Assembly: GCA_019240475.1 (NCBI GenBank)
Contig: JAFAYI010000024.1
Span: 1 to 64,000 of the forward strand
Length of the DNA stretch: 64,000 nt
Source of the DNA: Acidobacteriaceae bacterium
GTDB taxonomy: Bacteria > Acidobacteriota > Terriglobia > Bryobacterales > Bryobacteraceae
Direction of reading: 5' to 3'
Part shown: positions 7,944-16,994 of the stretch, one piece after another
How positions within the stretch are numbered: the stretch's first letter is position 1
Layout of the letters: each line of letters begins with the position of its first letter
The notes under the pieces: model-generated
Databases searched by the model: none
What the model was told of the DNA's origin: nothing
Seen by the model: only the letters and a program-made list of their open reading frames with translations
Position numbers and translations under genes: made by a program

Positions 7944-9105
7944 TGATTTGAATGTAGCCTTCCGTGAAGTCGCAGGTGAAGAATCGCGCCTCGCCTTTGC
8001 CTCTTCCGCGGATTGCCACGCGCATCTCCACCTTCGCCTCATCCAGCCTCCGCTTCAGCGCAGGCTCGTCGTATTCCGCCGCCACTCCTTTGCCGCACAC
8101 CTGCACGTCTTGCAGGAAAATGTCCACATCGCCGGGATCGAAAGCTGCGCCCGAATACCCAGCCGCGCTCAAAATTCGTCCCCAGTTCGGATCGCTGCCC
8201 GCAATTGCCGTCTTCACGAGCGGTGAGTTCGCAATCGACCTCGCCGCTTTGCGTGCATCTTCCACCGACCGGAATCCGCTTGTCCGCACAACAATCAACT
8301 TGCGCGCGCCCTCGCCGTCCGACGCAATCTGTTGCGCAAGGCTTTCCATCACGCGAATGACCGCTTCCTCCAGCAAGCCGCGGCTGTTGCCGTCTAGCGG
8401 CCCAGCCGCCGACGCTCCGTTCGCCATTAGGACAGCCATATCGTTGGTCGACATGTCGCCATCCACCGATAGCGAGTTGTAGCTGCGTTCCGTCGCATTG
8501 ACCAGCATCCGCCGGAGCAAGCTCGGTTCCGCCATCGCATCGGTCATCACGAACGCGAGCGTGGTCGCCATGCCGGGATGAATCATCCCGGAGCCCTTGG
8601 TCATCCCCGCCACCCGGACCTTCCCGCGCCGCAACGCGATCTCCTCGGAGGCGATCTTCAGCCTTGTATCGGTTGTCAGCATGGCGTGCGCCACCGCCTC
8701 GAAGCCGTTCGGCGATAGCGCCGCGGCAAGCTTCGGCACAGCCTCTGCAATCAATCGCGCCTCCAGCTCAACGCCGATCACGCCCGTGGACGCAGGCAGC
8801 ACGAAGTGCGTCTTGGTTCGCAACGCCTTCGCAACAGCTTTCACCGATTCAAGCGCAACCCGCTCGCCCGTTCGCGTCGCGCAGTTTGCATTCCCGGCGT
8901 TCACCAATACCGCGGCCACTCTGCCCTTGGACGCCCTCAGGTGCTTGCGCGCAAGCCGCACCGGCGCCGCCTGCACAACGTTCGTCGTAAACACCGCGGC
9001 CGCATTCGCCCCGCGATCGGCGACAATCAACGCCAGGTCGTCTCTCTGTTGCTTGCGTATTCCGGCGTAAACTGTCGCATAGCGGTACCCCAGCGGGAGA
9101 TTCAT
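7924..9105 (-). CDS. argJ: Bifunctional ornithine acetyltransferase / N-acetylglutamate synthase ArgJ
   Basis: ArgJ moves acetyl from N-acetylornithine to glutamate in the cyclic arginine pathway; bifunctional forms also use acetyl-CoA. The 393-residue length is normal. The autoproteolysis region KGSGMIHPGMATTLAF contains the nucleophilic Thr that starts the beta chain. VLVNAGNANC, LPASTGVIG and the C-terminal NGSYRT are also typical. The start ATG at 9105 overlaps the fmt stop (ATGA), so it is translationally coupled to fmt. No other arginine gene is nearby. Confidence 0.95.
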   Translation of the reverse strand: MNLPLGYRYATVYAGIRKQQRDDLALIVADRGANAAAVFTTNVVQAAPVRLARKHLRASKGRVAAVLVNAGNANCATRTGERVALESVKAVAKALRTKTHFVLPASTGVIGVELEARLIAEAVPKLAAALSPNGFEAVAHAMLTTDTRLKIASEEIALRRGKVRVAGMTKGSGMIHPGMATTLAFVMTDAMAEPSLLRRMLVNATERSYNSLSVDGDMSTNDMAVLMANGASAAGPLDGNSRGLLEEAVIRVMESLAQQIASDGEGARKLIVVRTSGFRSVEDARKAARSIANSPLVKTAIAGSDPNWGRILSAAGYSGAAFDPGDVDIFLQDVQVCGKGVAAEYDEPALKRRLDEAKVEMRVAIRGRGKGEARFFTCDFTEGYIQINGSYRT

Positions 9106-10016
9106 CGCAACGTTTCACCTTCAATCCGATATCCGTTGGCGAACGCCTCCGCCGGCATCCGCTTCTTGCCCGCGAGTTGCACTTCCAGAAGTTCCAGAGC
9201 GCCGCTGCCGGATCCCACGAATACTCGGTGCTTCTCGACGGCGATTTGGGCCGCCGGCATTTCCCGCTTTTCCACCCTCGCGCGCAACACGGAAAGCTGC
9301 TGGGCTCGAAACATCGTATACGCGCCGGGCCAGGGCGTGAACCCGCGCAGCCGATCGTAAATCTGCCGCGCCGCCTTCGACCAATCGATGGCCCCGTCCT
9401 CCTTCTTCAGAATCGGCGCAAGCGTCGCTTCCCCGTCGTCCTGCTTTTCACGCCGCACTGTTCCGTCCTCAATGTGCCGCATCGCCTCCAGCAAAAGCTC
9501 GGCGCCCGAAAGCGCAAGCCGCGCGCTCAACTCCGGCGCCGTCTCATCCGGGCCGATCGCCATCGACGCTTTCAGCAGCATGTCTCCCGTATCCAGCCCC
9601 GCATCAATCTGCATGATTGTTACGCCCGTTTCCGTCTCTCCGTTGGCGATCGCCCATTGAATCGGCGCCGCGCCCCGATACTTCGGCAGCAACGATGCAT
9701 GCACGTTCAGAATGCCACGCCGAGGCAAATCGATTATCGACTGCGGAATGATCTGCCCATATCCAACCACCACCATAATCTCGGCCGCAAGCTCCCGCAG
9801 TTGCTCCACCGCCTCCGGCCGGCGGATGCGTTCCGGCTGATACACCGGAATCGCAAGCTCCTTCGCCGCCACCTTCACGAAAGATTCCGCAAGCTGATTT
9901 CCTCGCCCCTTGGGCCGGTCCGGCTGCGTGAAAACGGCTGCTACTTCGTGCCGCGCCGCGAGCCCTCGCAGCGATGGAACCGCGAACTCCGGCGTGCCGA
10001 GAAAAACCACGCGCAT
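9102..10016 (-). CDS. fmt: Methionyl-tRNA formyltransferase
   Basis: Formylates initiator Met-tRNA using 10-formyltetrahydrofolate. The start at 10016 gives MRVVFLGTPEFAVPSL, the standard N-terminus; an upstream in-frame Met adds unrelated residues. NVHASLLPKYRGAAPIQWAI is the formyltransferase signature with the catalytic Asn-His, and DTGDML follows. Length is 304 residues. It lies 23 bases downstream of def, the usual def-fmt pair for making and then removing formyl-Met, and overlaps argJ by four bases. Confidence 0.96.
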   Translation of the reverse strand: MRVVFLGTPEFAVPSLRGLAARHEVAAVFTQPDRPKGRGNQLAESFVKVAAKELAIPVYQPERIRRPEAVEQLRELAAEIMVVVGYGQIIPQSIIDLPRRGILNVHASLLPKYRGAAPIQWAIANGETETGVTIMQIDAGLDTGDMLLKASMAIGPDETAPELSARLALSGAELLLEAMRHIEDGTVRREKQDDGEATLAPILKKEDGAIDWSKAARQIYDRLRGFTPWPGAYTMFRAQQLSVLRARVEKREMPAAQIAVEKHRVFVGSGSGALELLEVQLAGKKRMPAEAFANGYRIEGETLR

Positions 10017-10039
10017 GACCTGGGCTCTTGAAGCGCCGC

Positions 10040-10555
10040 CTACTCCCACTCGCCGGTTTTTTGCAGCTTCTTGATCTTGCGCCGTATGATATCCCGCTTC
10101 AGAGCGCTCAAGTGATTAATGAAGAGGATGCCGTTCAGATGATCGATCTCGTGCTCGAAGGCTCGCGCCAGCAGATCGTCCCCCGTCAATTCAATCGTCG
10201 AGCCCGATGCGTCTTGCGCCTTCACCGTCACCTTGCTCGCCCGCGTCACCGGCTCGCGAAAACCCGGAATACTCAAACAGCCTTCTTCGCCTGTCTGCTT
10301 GCCTTCCTTAAAGGTCACCTCGGGATTGATGATCACAATCTTCTTCGATTCGTCCTCGCCGACACTGACGTCGATCACCGATATCCGCTTGCTGAGCCCG
10401 ATCTGCGGCGCCGCTAAGCCGACTCCCTTCGCCGCATACATGGTCTCCCACATATCCGCGATCAGATCCTTCAGCTCCGCTGTATCGAATTCCGTCACAG
10501 GCTCGGCTTTTTGTTCCAGAACCGGCTCGCCATATTTCAAAATCTTGCGTACCAT
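10040..10555 (-). CDS. def: Peptide deformylase
   Basis: Removes the formyl group from nascent proteins. All three metal-site motifs are present in the 171-residue protein: GVGLAAPQIG (44-53), EEGCLSIPG with Cys93, and HEIDH (His135, Glu136, His139). It sits between aroC (35 bases upstream) and fmt (23 bases downstream) on the same strand. Confidence 0.97.
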   Translation of the reverse strand: MVRKILKYGEPVLEQKAEPVTEFDTAELKDLIADMWETMYAAKGVGLAAPQIGLSKRISVIDVSVGEDESKKIVIINPEVTFKEGKQTGEEGCLSIPGFREPVTRASKVTVKAQDASGSTIELTGDDLLARAFEHEIDHLNGILFINHLSALKRDIIRRKIKKLQKTGEWE

Positions 10556-10590
10556 CGTTTCCTAGTTGCGCAAACGCCTCAACCGATGCG

Positions 10591-11763
10591 CTAATAACTT
10601 CTCACCTGCGCGGCATAGCCTTCGAAGTTTCGCCTGGTTTCTCCCAACGAATCGCCGCCGAACTTTTCCAAGAACGCCTGCGCCAGCACCAGCGCCACCA
10701 TCGCCTCGCCAATTACTCCCGCCGCGGGCGCCACAGCCACGTCGCTGCGCTCATAGGCCGCGAGCGCGGGTTCCCTGGTGGTCAAGTCCACCGATTCTAG
10801 CGGACGCCGCAAGGTCGATATGGGCTTCAGAAATCCGCGAACCAGCACATCCTGCCCGTTTGTGATTCCCCCTTCGACCCCACCCGCGCGATTCGACCCG
10901 CGATAGAATTCCCGCCGCGGCTTATGGTAGTGGATCGTATCCTGCACGCCGGAACCGTAAGACCTCGCGCCTTGGTCCGCAAAGCCGACCTCCACGCCCT
11001 TCACCGCTTGAATCGATACAATCGCCTGCGCCAATCTTCCATCGAGCCGCGTGTCCCACGCGATGTGCGAGCCCAAGCCGGGCGGCGCGCCGCGCGCCAC
11101 CACTTCAAAGATGCCGCCCACCGTGTCTCCGGTGCGGTAGGCGTGATCCACCGCTTCCTTCATGCGCCCTTCCGTTTCGGGGTCCACGCAACCCAGCAGC
11201 ACTTCGTCTCGCTCGCTTAGCGCGGCGATCTCCTCCCACTCGGCCTCGCGTTCCAATCGCACCGGCCCAACCGCAATCACGTGGCTTAACACTTCGATGC
11301 CAAACTCCCGGAGGAATGTTTTCGCCAGCGCGCCCACCGCCACTCGCGCAGCCGTCTCCCGGGCGCTCGCTCGTTCGAGCACGTAGCGCGCTTCTTTGAA
11401 GTCGTACTTGATCGCGCCCGCGAGATCCGCATGTCCCGGACGCGGCCGGTTCACCGGTTTTTCTTTCCCCGGTTCCGAATCGCGATCTTCGACCGGCAGC
11501 GTTCCAGTCCAATTCTTCCAATCTTTGTTTTCGATCAGTATCGCTATGGGGGACCCGATTGTCCGCGAATGCCTCACTCCCGCCACCACGCGCGCGCAAT
11601 CGGTCTCGATCTTCATTCGCCCGCCACGCCCGTATCCTTGCTGCCGCCGCCAAAGCTGCCGGTTGATGTATTCGGTTGAAACGGGCACGCCCGCGGGAAG
11701 CCCGGTCAGCGTAGCCACCAGGCACTCGCCGTGCGATTCTCCAGCGGTTTCGAAGCGCAACAT
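10591..11763 (-). CDS. aroC: Chorismate synthase
   Basis: Last enzyme of the shikimate pathway, converting EPSP to chorismate with reduced FMN. Start ATG 11763 gives MLRFETAGESHGECL, the conserved AroC N-terminus carrying the GESHG motif; the longer frame is spurious. RASARETAARVAVGALAK and the later GGITNGQDV segment are also diagnostic. 390 residues is normal. First gene of the aroC-def-fmt-argJ run; 58 bases separate it from the divergent MgtC gene. Confidence 0.96.
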   Translation of the reverse strand: MLRFETAGESHGECLVATLTGLPAGVPVSTEYINRQLWRRQQGYGRGGRMKIETDCARVVAGVRHSRTIGSPIAILIENKDWKNWTGTLPVEDRDSEPGKEKPVNRPRPGHADLAGAIKYDFKEARYVLERASARETAARVAVGALAKTFLREFGIEVLSHVIAVGPVRLEREAEWEEIAALSERDEVLLGCVDPETEGRMKEAVDHAYRTGDTVGGIFEVVARGAPPGLGSHIAWDTRLDGRLAQAIVSIQAVKGVEVGFADQGARSYGSGVQDTIHYHKPRREFYRGSNRAGGVEGGITNGQDVLVRGFLKPISTLRRPLESVDLTTREPALAAYERSDVAVAPAAGVIGEAMVALVLAQAFLEKFGGDSLGETRRNFEGYAAQVRSY

Positions 11764-11821
11764 TCGGTGATCCCATCGTAACGGACCCCGCCGCCTTGCA
11801 AATCCATTACCATGGCTCAAA

Positions 11822-12265
11822 GTGTCTATTCCACTTGGCCATTGGCACAACTGGCTGAAATTCCTTCTTCAGGTGATATTCGCCTACGCGCTGACCGCGA
11901 TCATCGGCTGGAACCGTGAACGCGAAGAGCACACCGCGGGCATCCGCACTTTCCCAATCGTCGGCATGGCGAGTTGCGGATACCTGCTTTTGGTTCATGG
12001 AACACCGGATATAGCCGCGCCCTCGCGCGTGATGCAAGGCCTCATCACCGGTATAGGATTCGTCGGCGGAGGCGCCATCCTGAAGGAAGGCGCCAGCGTG
12101 AAGGGAACCGCCACCGCCGCAAGCATCTGGAACGCCGGTGTCATCGGCGCGGCAGTCGCAATGGAACGCTATGACATCGCCATCATCTTGTCGCTGCTGA
12201 ACTGGTTTGCGCTTCGAGTTCTCATGCCTCTCAAGATCTGGCTCGATCGAGGCAAGCAGCCGTAA
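11822..12265 (+). CDS. MgtC/SapB family membrane protein
   Basis: A 147-residue inner membrane protein with the MgtC/SapB core: AYALTAIIGWNREREEHTAGIRTFPIVG, then GLITGIGFVGGGAILKEG and KGTATAASIWNAGVIGAAV. These are the most conserved parts of the family, linked to Mg2+ limitation and ATP-synthase modulation in pathogens; the role in a free-living bacterium is unclear. The start is a GTG with a poor ribosome binding site; the ATG ten bases earlier is out of frame. Confidence 0.85.
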   Translation: MSIPLGHWHNWLKFLLQVIFAYALTAIIGWNREREEHTAGIRTFPIVGMASCGYLLLVHGTPDIAAPSRVMQGLITGIGFVGGGAILKEGASVKGTATAASIWNAGVIGAAVAMERYDIAIILSLLNWFALRVLMPLKIWLDRGKQP

Positions 12266-12322
12266 GCACCGGTCGTCGCGCCCACGTCTCCGCATGGGAT
12301 AATCCGAGCAGGCGACCCACGA

Positions 12323-13801
12323 TTGCGCAGTTTCCCTATTTCTGCCGAAGGCCGTATCGAAGCGGTAATCAGCGCAGCCGAGCGCCGCAGGCTGCTGGTG
12401 CTCGCGGTCGAACAGGCGGGGGTCGCATCGGCCTTGCTCCTCGCCGGCTTCATTTCGATGCTGCTGCTCGGCACTCGAATTCTCGACTGGTACTGGCTCG
12501 CGCTGCTCGCCTTCGTCGGACTCGGCCTGGTTGCGACGCGAGTTCGCGCTCGCCCGGTCGCGCCGTATCGCCTTGCGCAATTGCTCGATGAGCGTCTACA
12601 GCTTAACGACTCGCTCTCCACAGCCTGGTTCCTGCTCTCGCACCGGCCTCCCGATCAACCTTTCGCGCGATTTCAGATCACGCGCGCGGGAGAGATTGCG
12701 CAATCGATTCGTCCCGCTCGGGCGTTTCCGTTCGCAGGCCGTCGAACGTGGGCCTTCAGCACAGTCCTGGCGGTAGTAGCATTCGGCTTGTTCGCGGTTC
12801 GCTATCTGACAACCGATAGTTTGAGCCTGCAACAAGCCTTGCTGCCCATTCATCTCGAACCGGTATTCGAAGCGGAACAGGCGGTTTTCGGCAAGACTCG
12901 CAAAGGCAAGGCTGCGTATCCGGCCGCGAATATCAACGTTTCACAAGCCGGCGCCGCAGATCAGCGCGATAGCAAGATTCGCGCGTCGTTGCCGGAAAAA
13001 GCTCAACCGGGTAATCCCTCCGGCGCGGTTCCGGGACGCGCGACTCCTCAGAATGCCGGCGCGAAGACTAGCGCGCAAGAGATGACCGAGGGCAATACGC
13101 CGGACAAGAACGGCTCTCGAAATGAATCGCAGCAGCAGCCGAACGGCAACGACTCGGCTTCGCGCGAAACGGCCGATTCCAAGCAGCAGGGCTCGGAAAC
13201 TCGCCAAGCCTCCTCCGGCGTTCTCGACAAGATGCGGGACGCGCTTTCGAGCTTAATGTCCCAGATGCGCTCGAACCCAAACTCCGCCCGAAGCGCCCGC
13301 GAGAATCAAGCATCGGACCCGCGGGAAAATGGAGCGGACCAGAGCGCCCTCGGCAAGGGCCAGCAGAGCGATCAGCAGAACCTGCCGTCGAAGCAGAACG
13401 GCCAGCAACAGAGCACCGAAGGGCAAGCCCAGGGGCAAACCACCGAGAAGGCGCAGGCTTCGCAAGGCCGGAACTCCGATTCAACCGGCCGCAAGGGCTC
13501 CGACAGCCAGTCCGGCGCGGGGCATCAGGATGGCGAAAAGGCGATCAAAGAAGCCGAGGAACAGAAGGCCCTGGGGAAGCTGGCCGAGATCATCGGAAAG
13601 CGGTCGGCGAGTTTGACCGGCGACATGAGCGTCGAATCGCCCTCCGGAAACCAGCAGCTAAAGACGCAGTATTCGTCGCGGCTGGGCCGCCACTCCGATC
13701 TCGGCGGCGAGATCAACCGCGACGAAATCCCGTTGATGTATCAACAGTACATTCGCGATTACATGGAAGCGGTTCGCAAGCAGCAGCAGCGGTCTCAGTA
13801 A
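12323..13801 (+). CDS. Membrane protein with long Gln/Ser-rich low-complexity region
   Basis: A 492-residue protein of unknown function. A basic N-terminus is followed by two closely spaced membrane segments (about 32-72) and a third near 146-166. The stretch from about 205 to 420 is rich in Gln, Ser, Asn, Gly and Lys and probably disordered. The last 80 residues (KALGKLAEIIGKRSASLTGDMSVE ... GEINRDEIPLMYQQYIRDYMEAVRKQ) look folded and helical. The layout recalls DUF4175-like or BatD-locus membrane proteins, but there is no MoxR, DUF58 or VWA gene beside it. The TTG start is tentative. It is convergent with lipA, overlapping its end by seven bases. Confidence 0.65.
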   Translation: MRSFPISAEGRIEAVISAAERRRLLVLAVEQAGVASALLLAGFISMLLLGTRILDWYWLALLAFVGLGLVATRVRARPVAPYRLAQLLDERLQLNDSLSTAWFLLSHRPPDQPFARFQITRAGEIAQSIRPARAFPFAGRRTWAFSTVLAVVAFGLFAVRYLTTDSLSLQQALLPIHLEPVFEAEQAVFGKTRKGKAAYPAANINVSQAGAADQRDSKIRASLPEKAQPGNPSGAVPGRATPQNAGAKTSAQEMTEGNTPDKNGSRNESQQQPNGNDSASRETADSKQQGSETRQASSGVLDKMRDALSSLMSQMRSNPNSARSARENQASDPRENGADQSALGKGQQSDQQNLPSKQNGQQQSTEGQAQGQTTEKAQASQGRNSDSTGRKGSDSQSGAGHQDGEKAIKEAEEQKALGKLAEIIGKRSASLTGDMSVESPSGNQQLKTQYSSRLGRHSDLGGEINRDEIPLMYQQYIRDYMEAVRKQQQRSQ

Positions 13802-14673
13802 TCGCTCGCGGATGCCCGGGAGGAACTGTCGGCGTGGTACGAACTGCGCACCAACGGTCCCGCTTCCACGTGACTGAAACCCATTTCGCGCCCGGCCTGC
13901 TTGTAATCGGCGAACTCCTGGGGCGCAACATAACGCAACACCGGCAAGTGCTTTGGCGAGGGCCGCAGGTATTGACCCAAGGTCAGAATGTCGACATGAT
14001 GCGCGCGTAAGTCGCGCATGACTTCCAGCACCTCCGGCGCCGTCTCACCCAGTCCGAGCATCAGTCCGGACTTGACAGGTATGAATGGCCGGACCTGTTT
14101 CGCATAGCGCAGCATATCGAGCGAACGCTCGTAACGCGCCCCCAATCGCACCTGGCGATAAAGGCGCGGCACCGTTTCGGTGTTGTGGTTCAACACATCG
14201 GGATGCGCGTTCATGACGATGTCCATCGCCGCGCGCGAGCCCTGGAAATCCGGAACCAGCACTTCCACCTTGCAACCCGGAACATGCCTCCGGATGGCTT
14301 CGATGGTGAGCTTGAACAGCTCGGCGCCGCCATCTTTTCTATCGTCGCGATTCACGCTCGTGACTACCGCGTACCGCAGCCCAAGCACGGCGCACGCCTC
14401 CGCCACCCGGCGCGGTTCATCGTAGTCGATAGCGCTCGGCGCGCCCTTCTGCACCGCGCAGAAGCCGCACCGCCGCGTGCACACGTTTCCCAGAATCATG
14501 AATGTCGCGGTACGCCGGTTCCAGCACTCGCCCACATTCGGACACGCCGCGCTTTCGCACACAGTATGCAAAGCGAGCCGGGATACCAAGTCCTTCAACT
14601 CGCGGTAGTTTTCACCAACGGGCGCAGGCGCGCGCAGCCAATTAGGCCGCTGCGGCTGCGTAGAAAGAGTCAC
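13795..14673 (-). CDS. lipA: Lipoyl synthase (radical SAM)
   Basis: Inserts two sulfurs into protein-bound octanoyl groups to make lipoyl cofactor. Both iron-sulfur motifs are present: CESAACPNVGEC for the auxiliary cluster and CTRRCGFC for the radical SAM cluster. The C-terminal GPLVRSSYHAD contains the RSSY motif. GTG 14673 (292 residues) is preferred: a more upstream ATG at 14724 lies inside the hairpin repeat, and its extra residues are not family-like. No lipB is nearby. Confidence 0.94.
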   Translation of the reverse strand: MTLSTQPQRPNWLRAPAPVGENYRELKDLVSRLALHTVCESAACPNVGECWNRRTATFMILGNVCTRRCGFCAVQKGAPSAIDYDEPRRVAEACAVLGLRYAVVTSVNRDDRKDGGAELFKLTIEAIRRHVPGCKVEVLVPDFQGSRAAMDIVMNAHPDVLNHNTETVPRLYRQVRLGARYERSLDMLRYAKQVRPFIPVKSGLMLGLGETAPEVLEVMRDLRAHHVDILTLGQYLRPSPKHLPVLRYVAPQEFADYKQAGREMGFSHVEAGPLVRSSYHADSSSRASASDY

Positions 14674-14713
14674 CAACACTGCTTTCAGTGTAGCGGGCTC
14701 GACCACGATTCTA

Positions 14714-14794
14714 ATCGCGCACAACGGGCAACAAACGCCCTGTGCGCTTCCCTTTTATCGCGCACAACGGGCAACAAACGCCCTGTGCGCTTCC
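14714..14794. repeat. Tandem 38-base hairpin repeat between lemA and lipA
   Basis: Two identical 38-base copies (14714-14751 and 14757-14794) repeat with a 43-base period. Each copy is itself an inverted repeat: GCGCACA plus GGGC pairs with GCCC plus TGTGCGC around an AACAAAC loop, with a 2-base bulge. They are followed by an imperfect 14-base tandem repeat (14797-14810 and 14811-14824, one mismatch) up to the lemA stop. Likely roles are a transcript end or stabiliser for lemA, or a REP-like element. Both copies are untranslated if lipA starts at 14673. Confidence 0.8.
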
Positions 14795-14827
14795 GCGGCC
14801 GCTACCCGCCGGCCGCTGCCCGCCGCC

Positions 14828-15394
14828 CTAGAACTTCACTTGCGGAACTTGCTTCTCCTGCGCGGTCGCCTGGAAGTAAGCGTCGTCGCGATGGAATCCG
14901 AACATGGAAGCCGCGATGTTCTTTGGGAAAATTTCTACGTCCGTGTTGTACTTCTTAATCGACTCGTTGTAATCGCGCCGGTCCACGGCGATCCGGTTTT
15001 CGGTGCCCGCCAGCTCATCCTGCAAACGCAAGAAATTTTCGTTGGACTTGAGCTGCGGATAATTTTCCTGAAGCAATAATAGGCGGCCGATGGCGCCGCT
15101 CAGTTGATTGTTCGCGCTGATCTCATCCGGTTTCGAATGCGCGCCCAACAGCGCCGCTCGCGCATTCGCCACTTCGCCAATCACGGTCTGCTCCTGTTTG
15201 GCGTAGCCCTTCACAGTCTCCACCAGGTTGGGAATCAGATCCGCGCGCCTCTTCATGTCGTTGTCCACTTGAGCCCAACGCGCATCTATATCGTTACGCT
15301 CCGTAACCAGCTCGTTGCGCGAGGAGATCAAAGGACCCGCGATGACGATGACCCCCAGTATCAAAATTCCAAGAATTATCAGCGCGCCTTTCAT
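14828..15394 (-). CDS. lemA: LemA family protein
   Basis: A 188-residue membrane-anchored protein with one N-terminal segment (about 4-24) and the LemA helical core: RNELVTERNDIDARWAQVDNDMKRRADLIPNLVETVKGYAKQE is the characteristic region, followed by NFLRLQDELAGTENRIAVDRRDYN. LemA proteins are widespread but their function is poorly defined. As in many genomes it lies in the same gene run as a TPM-domain protein (16164-16994). Confidence 0.9.
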   Translation of the reverse strand: MKGALIILGILILGVIVIAGPLISSRNELVTERNDIDARWAQVDNDMKRRADLIPNLVETVKGYAKQEQTVIGEVANARAALLGAHSKPDEISANNQLSGAIGRLLLLQENYPQLKSNENFLRLQDELAGTENRIAVDRRDYNESIKKYNTDVEIFPKNIAASMFGFHRDDAYFQATAQEKQVPQVKF

Positions 15395-15427
15395 GTTGTC
15401 TTCGCTCCTGCAGTCTCTATTTGCGAT

Positions 15428-16138
15428 CTACCTGTCGAGCCTGTCCACAAACCGGACTAGCGCGTCCGTCTCGTTCAGATACGCCTCGAATAGAGACAAA
15501 GTGTCCATCTGGGTGCTACGTTTCGCGGATGCTCGAATCGCTAGTATCTCATTTGCCGCGCTCATGTGCATCTTCAGCACAGTCTCAAGCGCGGCCACTA
15601 TCTCGGCTTTCTTCCAGCGCGGCTCGTTTCCGCTCAGGATGAGAGCGTGGCGTCCGAGCACGCAAAACGTCGAAATAGAATCCACCATAAGCTGCGTCAG
15701 CCGGTCGGAGTTGCTCAATACTTCGGCAGCGCGCTGCCGCAGGCGTATTTGCTTCGCGCGCAGCTCATGCTCAACCTGCGCGCGATAAAACGAACGGTCG
15801 ATTTGCAATCCCTCGATGGCGTCCTTGCCGTAAAGCACGCGCCGATGCTCCTGCATATCGTGAAATTCCATGGGGAAGCAATCGGTCGAAGTCTGAACCT
15901 CTATTTCGGTCAGCAGGAGCGGCGGTGGATTGCCTTGCTCGCGCCACCAGCGCACAACCGGCTCCGATTGCGCCAACTCCCTGGGCGTTAGCGTGTCCAG
16001 CACAAAAAGCACATTCAAGTCGGAACTCTGCTCGTGCCAATCTCCCGACGCAGCCGACCCATACAACAGGGCGGAAACGAGGCGATCGCCGAACGCAGCC
16101 TGCGCGCGCTTTATCAACTCTGAGAGTTTGCCTTCCAT
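15428..16138 (-). CDS. Nucleotidyltransferase-domain protein with an altered active site
   Basis: A 236-residue protein with a pol-beta/MNT-type nucleotidyltransferase core: LLYGSAASGDWHEQSSDLNVLFVLD carries Gly27-Ser28, but the usual DxD metal pair reads Asp40-Leu-Asn42, so the second acid is replaced by Asn. The rest is a helical HEPN-like or four-helix C-terminal part (ELRAKQIRLRQRAAEVL ...). The start ATG 16138 removes an Ala-rich upstream extension read from the wrong frame of the TPM Gly tail. It lies between the TPM and lemA genes on the same strand (25 and 33 bases). It may be a catalytically weak or binding-only member. Confidence 0.75.
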   Translation of the reverse strand: MEGKLSELIKRAQAAFGDRLVSALLYGSAASGDWHEQSSDLNVLFVLDTLTPRELAQSEPVVRWWREQGNPPPLLLTEIEVQTSTDCFPMEFHDMQEHRRVLYGKDAIEGLQIDRSFYRAQVEHELRAKQIRLRQRAAEVLSNSDRLTQLMVDSISTFCVLGRHALILSGNEPRWKKAEIVAALETVLKMHMSAANEILAIRASAKRSTQMDTLSLFEAYLNETDALVRFVDRLDR

Positions 16139-16163
16139 ATCAATCCCTTCGCGTGCGGCCGAT

Positions 16164-16994
16164 TCACCAGCTGCTACTCGCGCCGCCACCGCCGGCATCT
16201 CCGCCGCCGAATCCTCCGAATCCGCCGCCTCCGCCCGAGCCTCCGCCGAAACCTCCGCCATTGCCCCAGCCTCCGCCGCCACCCCAGCCGCGCCCGCCAC
16301 CGAACAGGCTGCCCAGCAACATACCGGTCAGGAAACCACCGCCTCCGCCTCGCCGTCCGCCGCGGCCGAGCAGCCACAAGAATAGAAAGATGATGAAGAT
16401 GATCAATGGGCCCGGTATGCCGCCGCGGTGTGACGTTCTTGGCCGTTCGGCGCGCTCCGGAAGCTGATCCTGGAACGCTACTCCTTTGCCCTGCGCAATC
16501 TGCCCCGCCATGGCGCGAGCGGCGGTCATCAGCGCGGTCCCATAATCGCCGGCCCGCAGATCCGGACGCATGGAGCGCAGCGTGCTCCCCGCGAACCCGT
16601 CCGTTATGTAAGGCTCAATGCCGCGCCCCGTCTCTATGTCGCTCTTGCGATCTTTGACGACAAGTAGAAGAAGAACGCCCTGGTTGGTTTTCTTGCTGCC
16701 GATGCCCCATTTCCGGAAAACATCGAGCGCGAAATCGCGAATTGGCTGGTCGCCGATGGTATCGATCGTGACCAGCGCGAACTGCACTCCGAGTTCTTGC
16801 TCTACTCTCGCGCAGTATGCTTCCAGGTTTCCTTTATCGGAATCGCTTATCACGTGCGCCAGGTCGCTTACGTAGCCGGTGGGCTGCGGCAGCGAGTTCG
16901 CATCCACGCCGCCTAGCGCGATCGCAGCGGTAATACAGACACAGCAAGCAAATACAAGGGCGCGTTCGAGGCGCAGCATCGGGCCGCGTTGCAT
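16164..16994 (-). CDS. TPM-domain membrane protein with Gly-rich C-terminal tail
   Basis: A 276-residue protein: signal peptide or N-terminal anchor (about 6-28), TPM domain (LPQPTGYVSDLAHVISDSDK ... VQFALVTIDTIGDQPIRDFALDVFRKWGIGSKKTNQGVLLLL), one C-terminal membrane segment (PLIIFIIFLFLWLLG), then a tail of about 60 residues that is mostly Gly. TPM domains have been linked to photosystem II repair in plants and to unknown envelope roles in bacteria. The stop of the sirtuin gene and this ATG form TGATG, which supports the start at 16994. Confidence 0.85.
   Translation of the reverse strand: MQRGPMLRLERALVFACCVCITAAIALGGVDANSLPQPTGYVSDLAHVISDSDKGNLEAYCARVEQELGVQFALVTIDTIGDQPIRDFALDVFRKWGIGSKKTNQGVLLLLVVKDRKSDIETGRGIEPYITDGFAGSTLRSMRPDLRAGDYGTALMTAARAMAGQIAQGKGVAFQDQLPERAERPRTSHRGGIPGPLIIFIIFLFLWLLGRGGRRGGGGGFLTGMLLGSLFGGGRGWGGGGGWGNGGGFGGGSGGGGGFGGFGGGDAGGGGASSSW

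Noticed and set aside
15925..16467. A Pro-rich plus-strand frame of 180 residues
   Set aside because: It is the complement of the Gly-rich tail of the TPM protein; GGN codons read in reverse give CCN proline codons.
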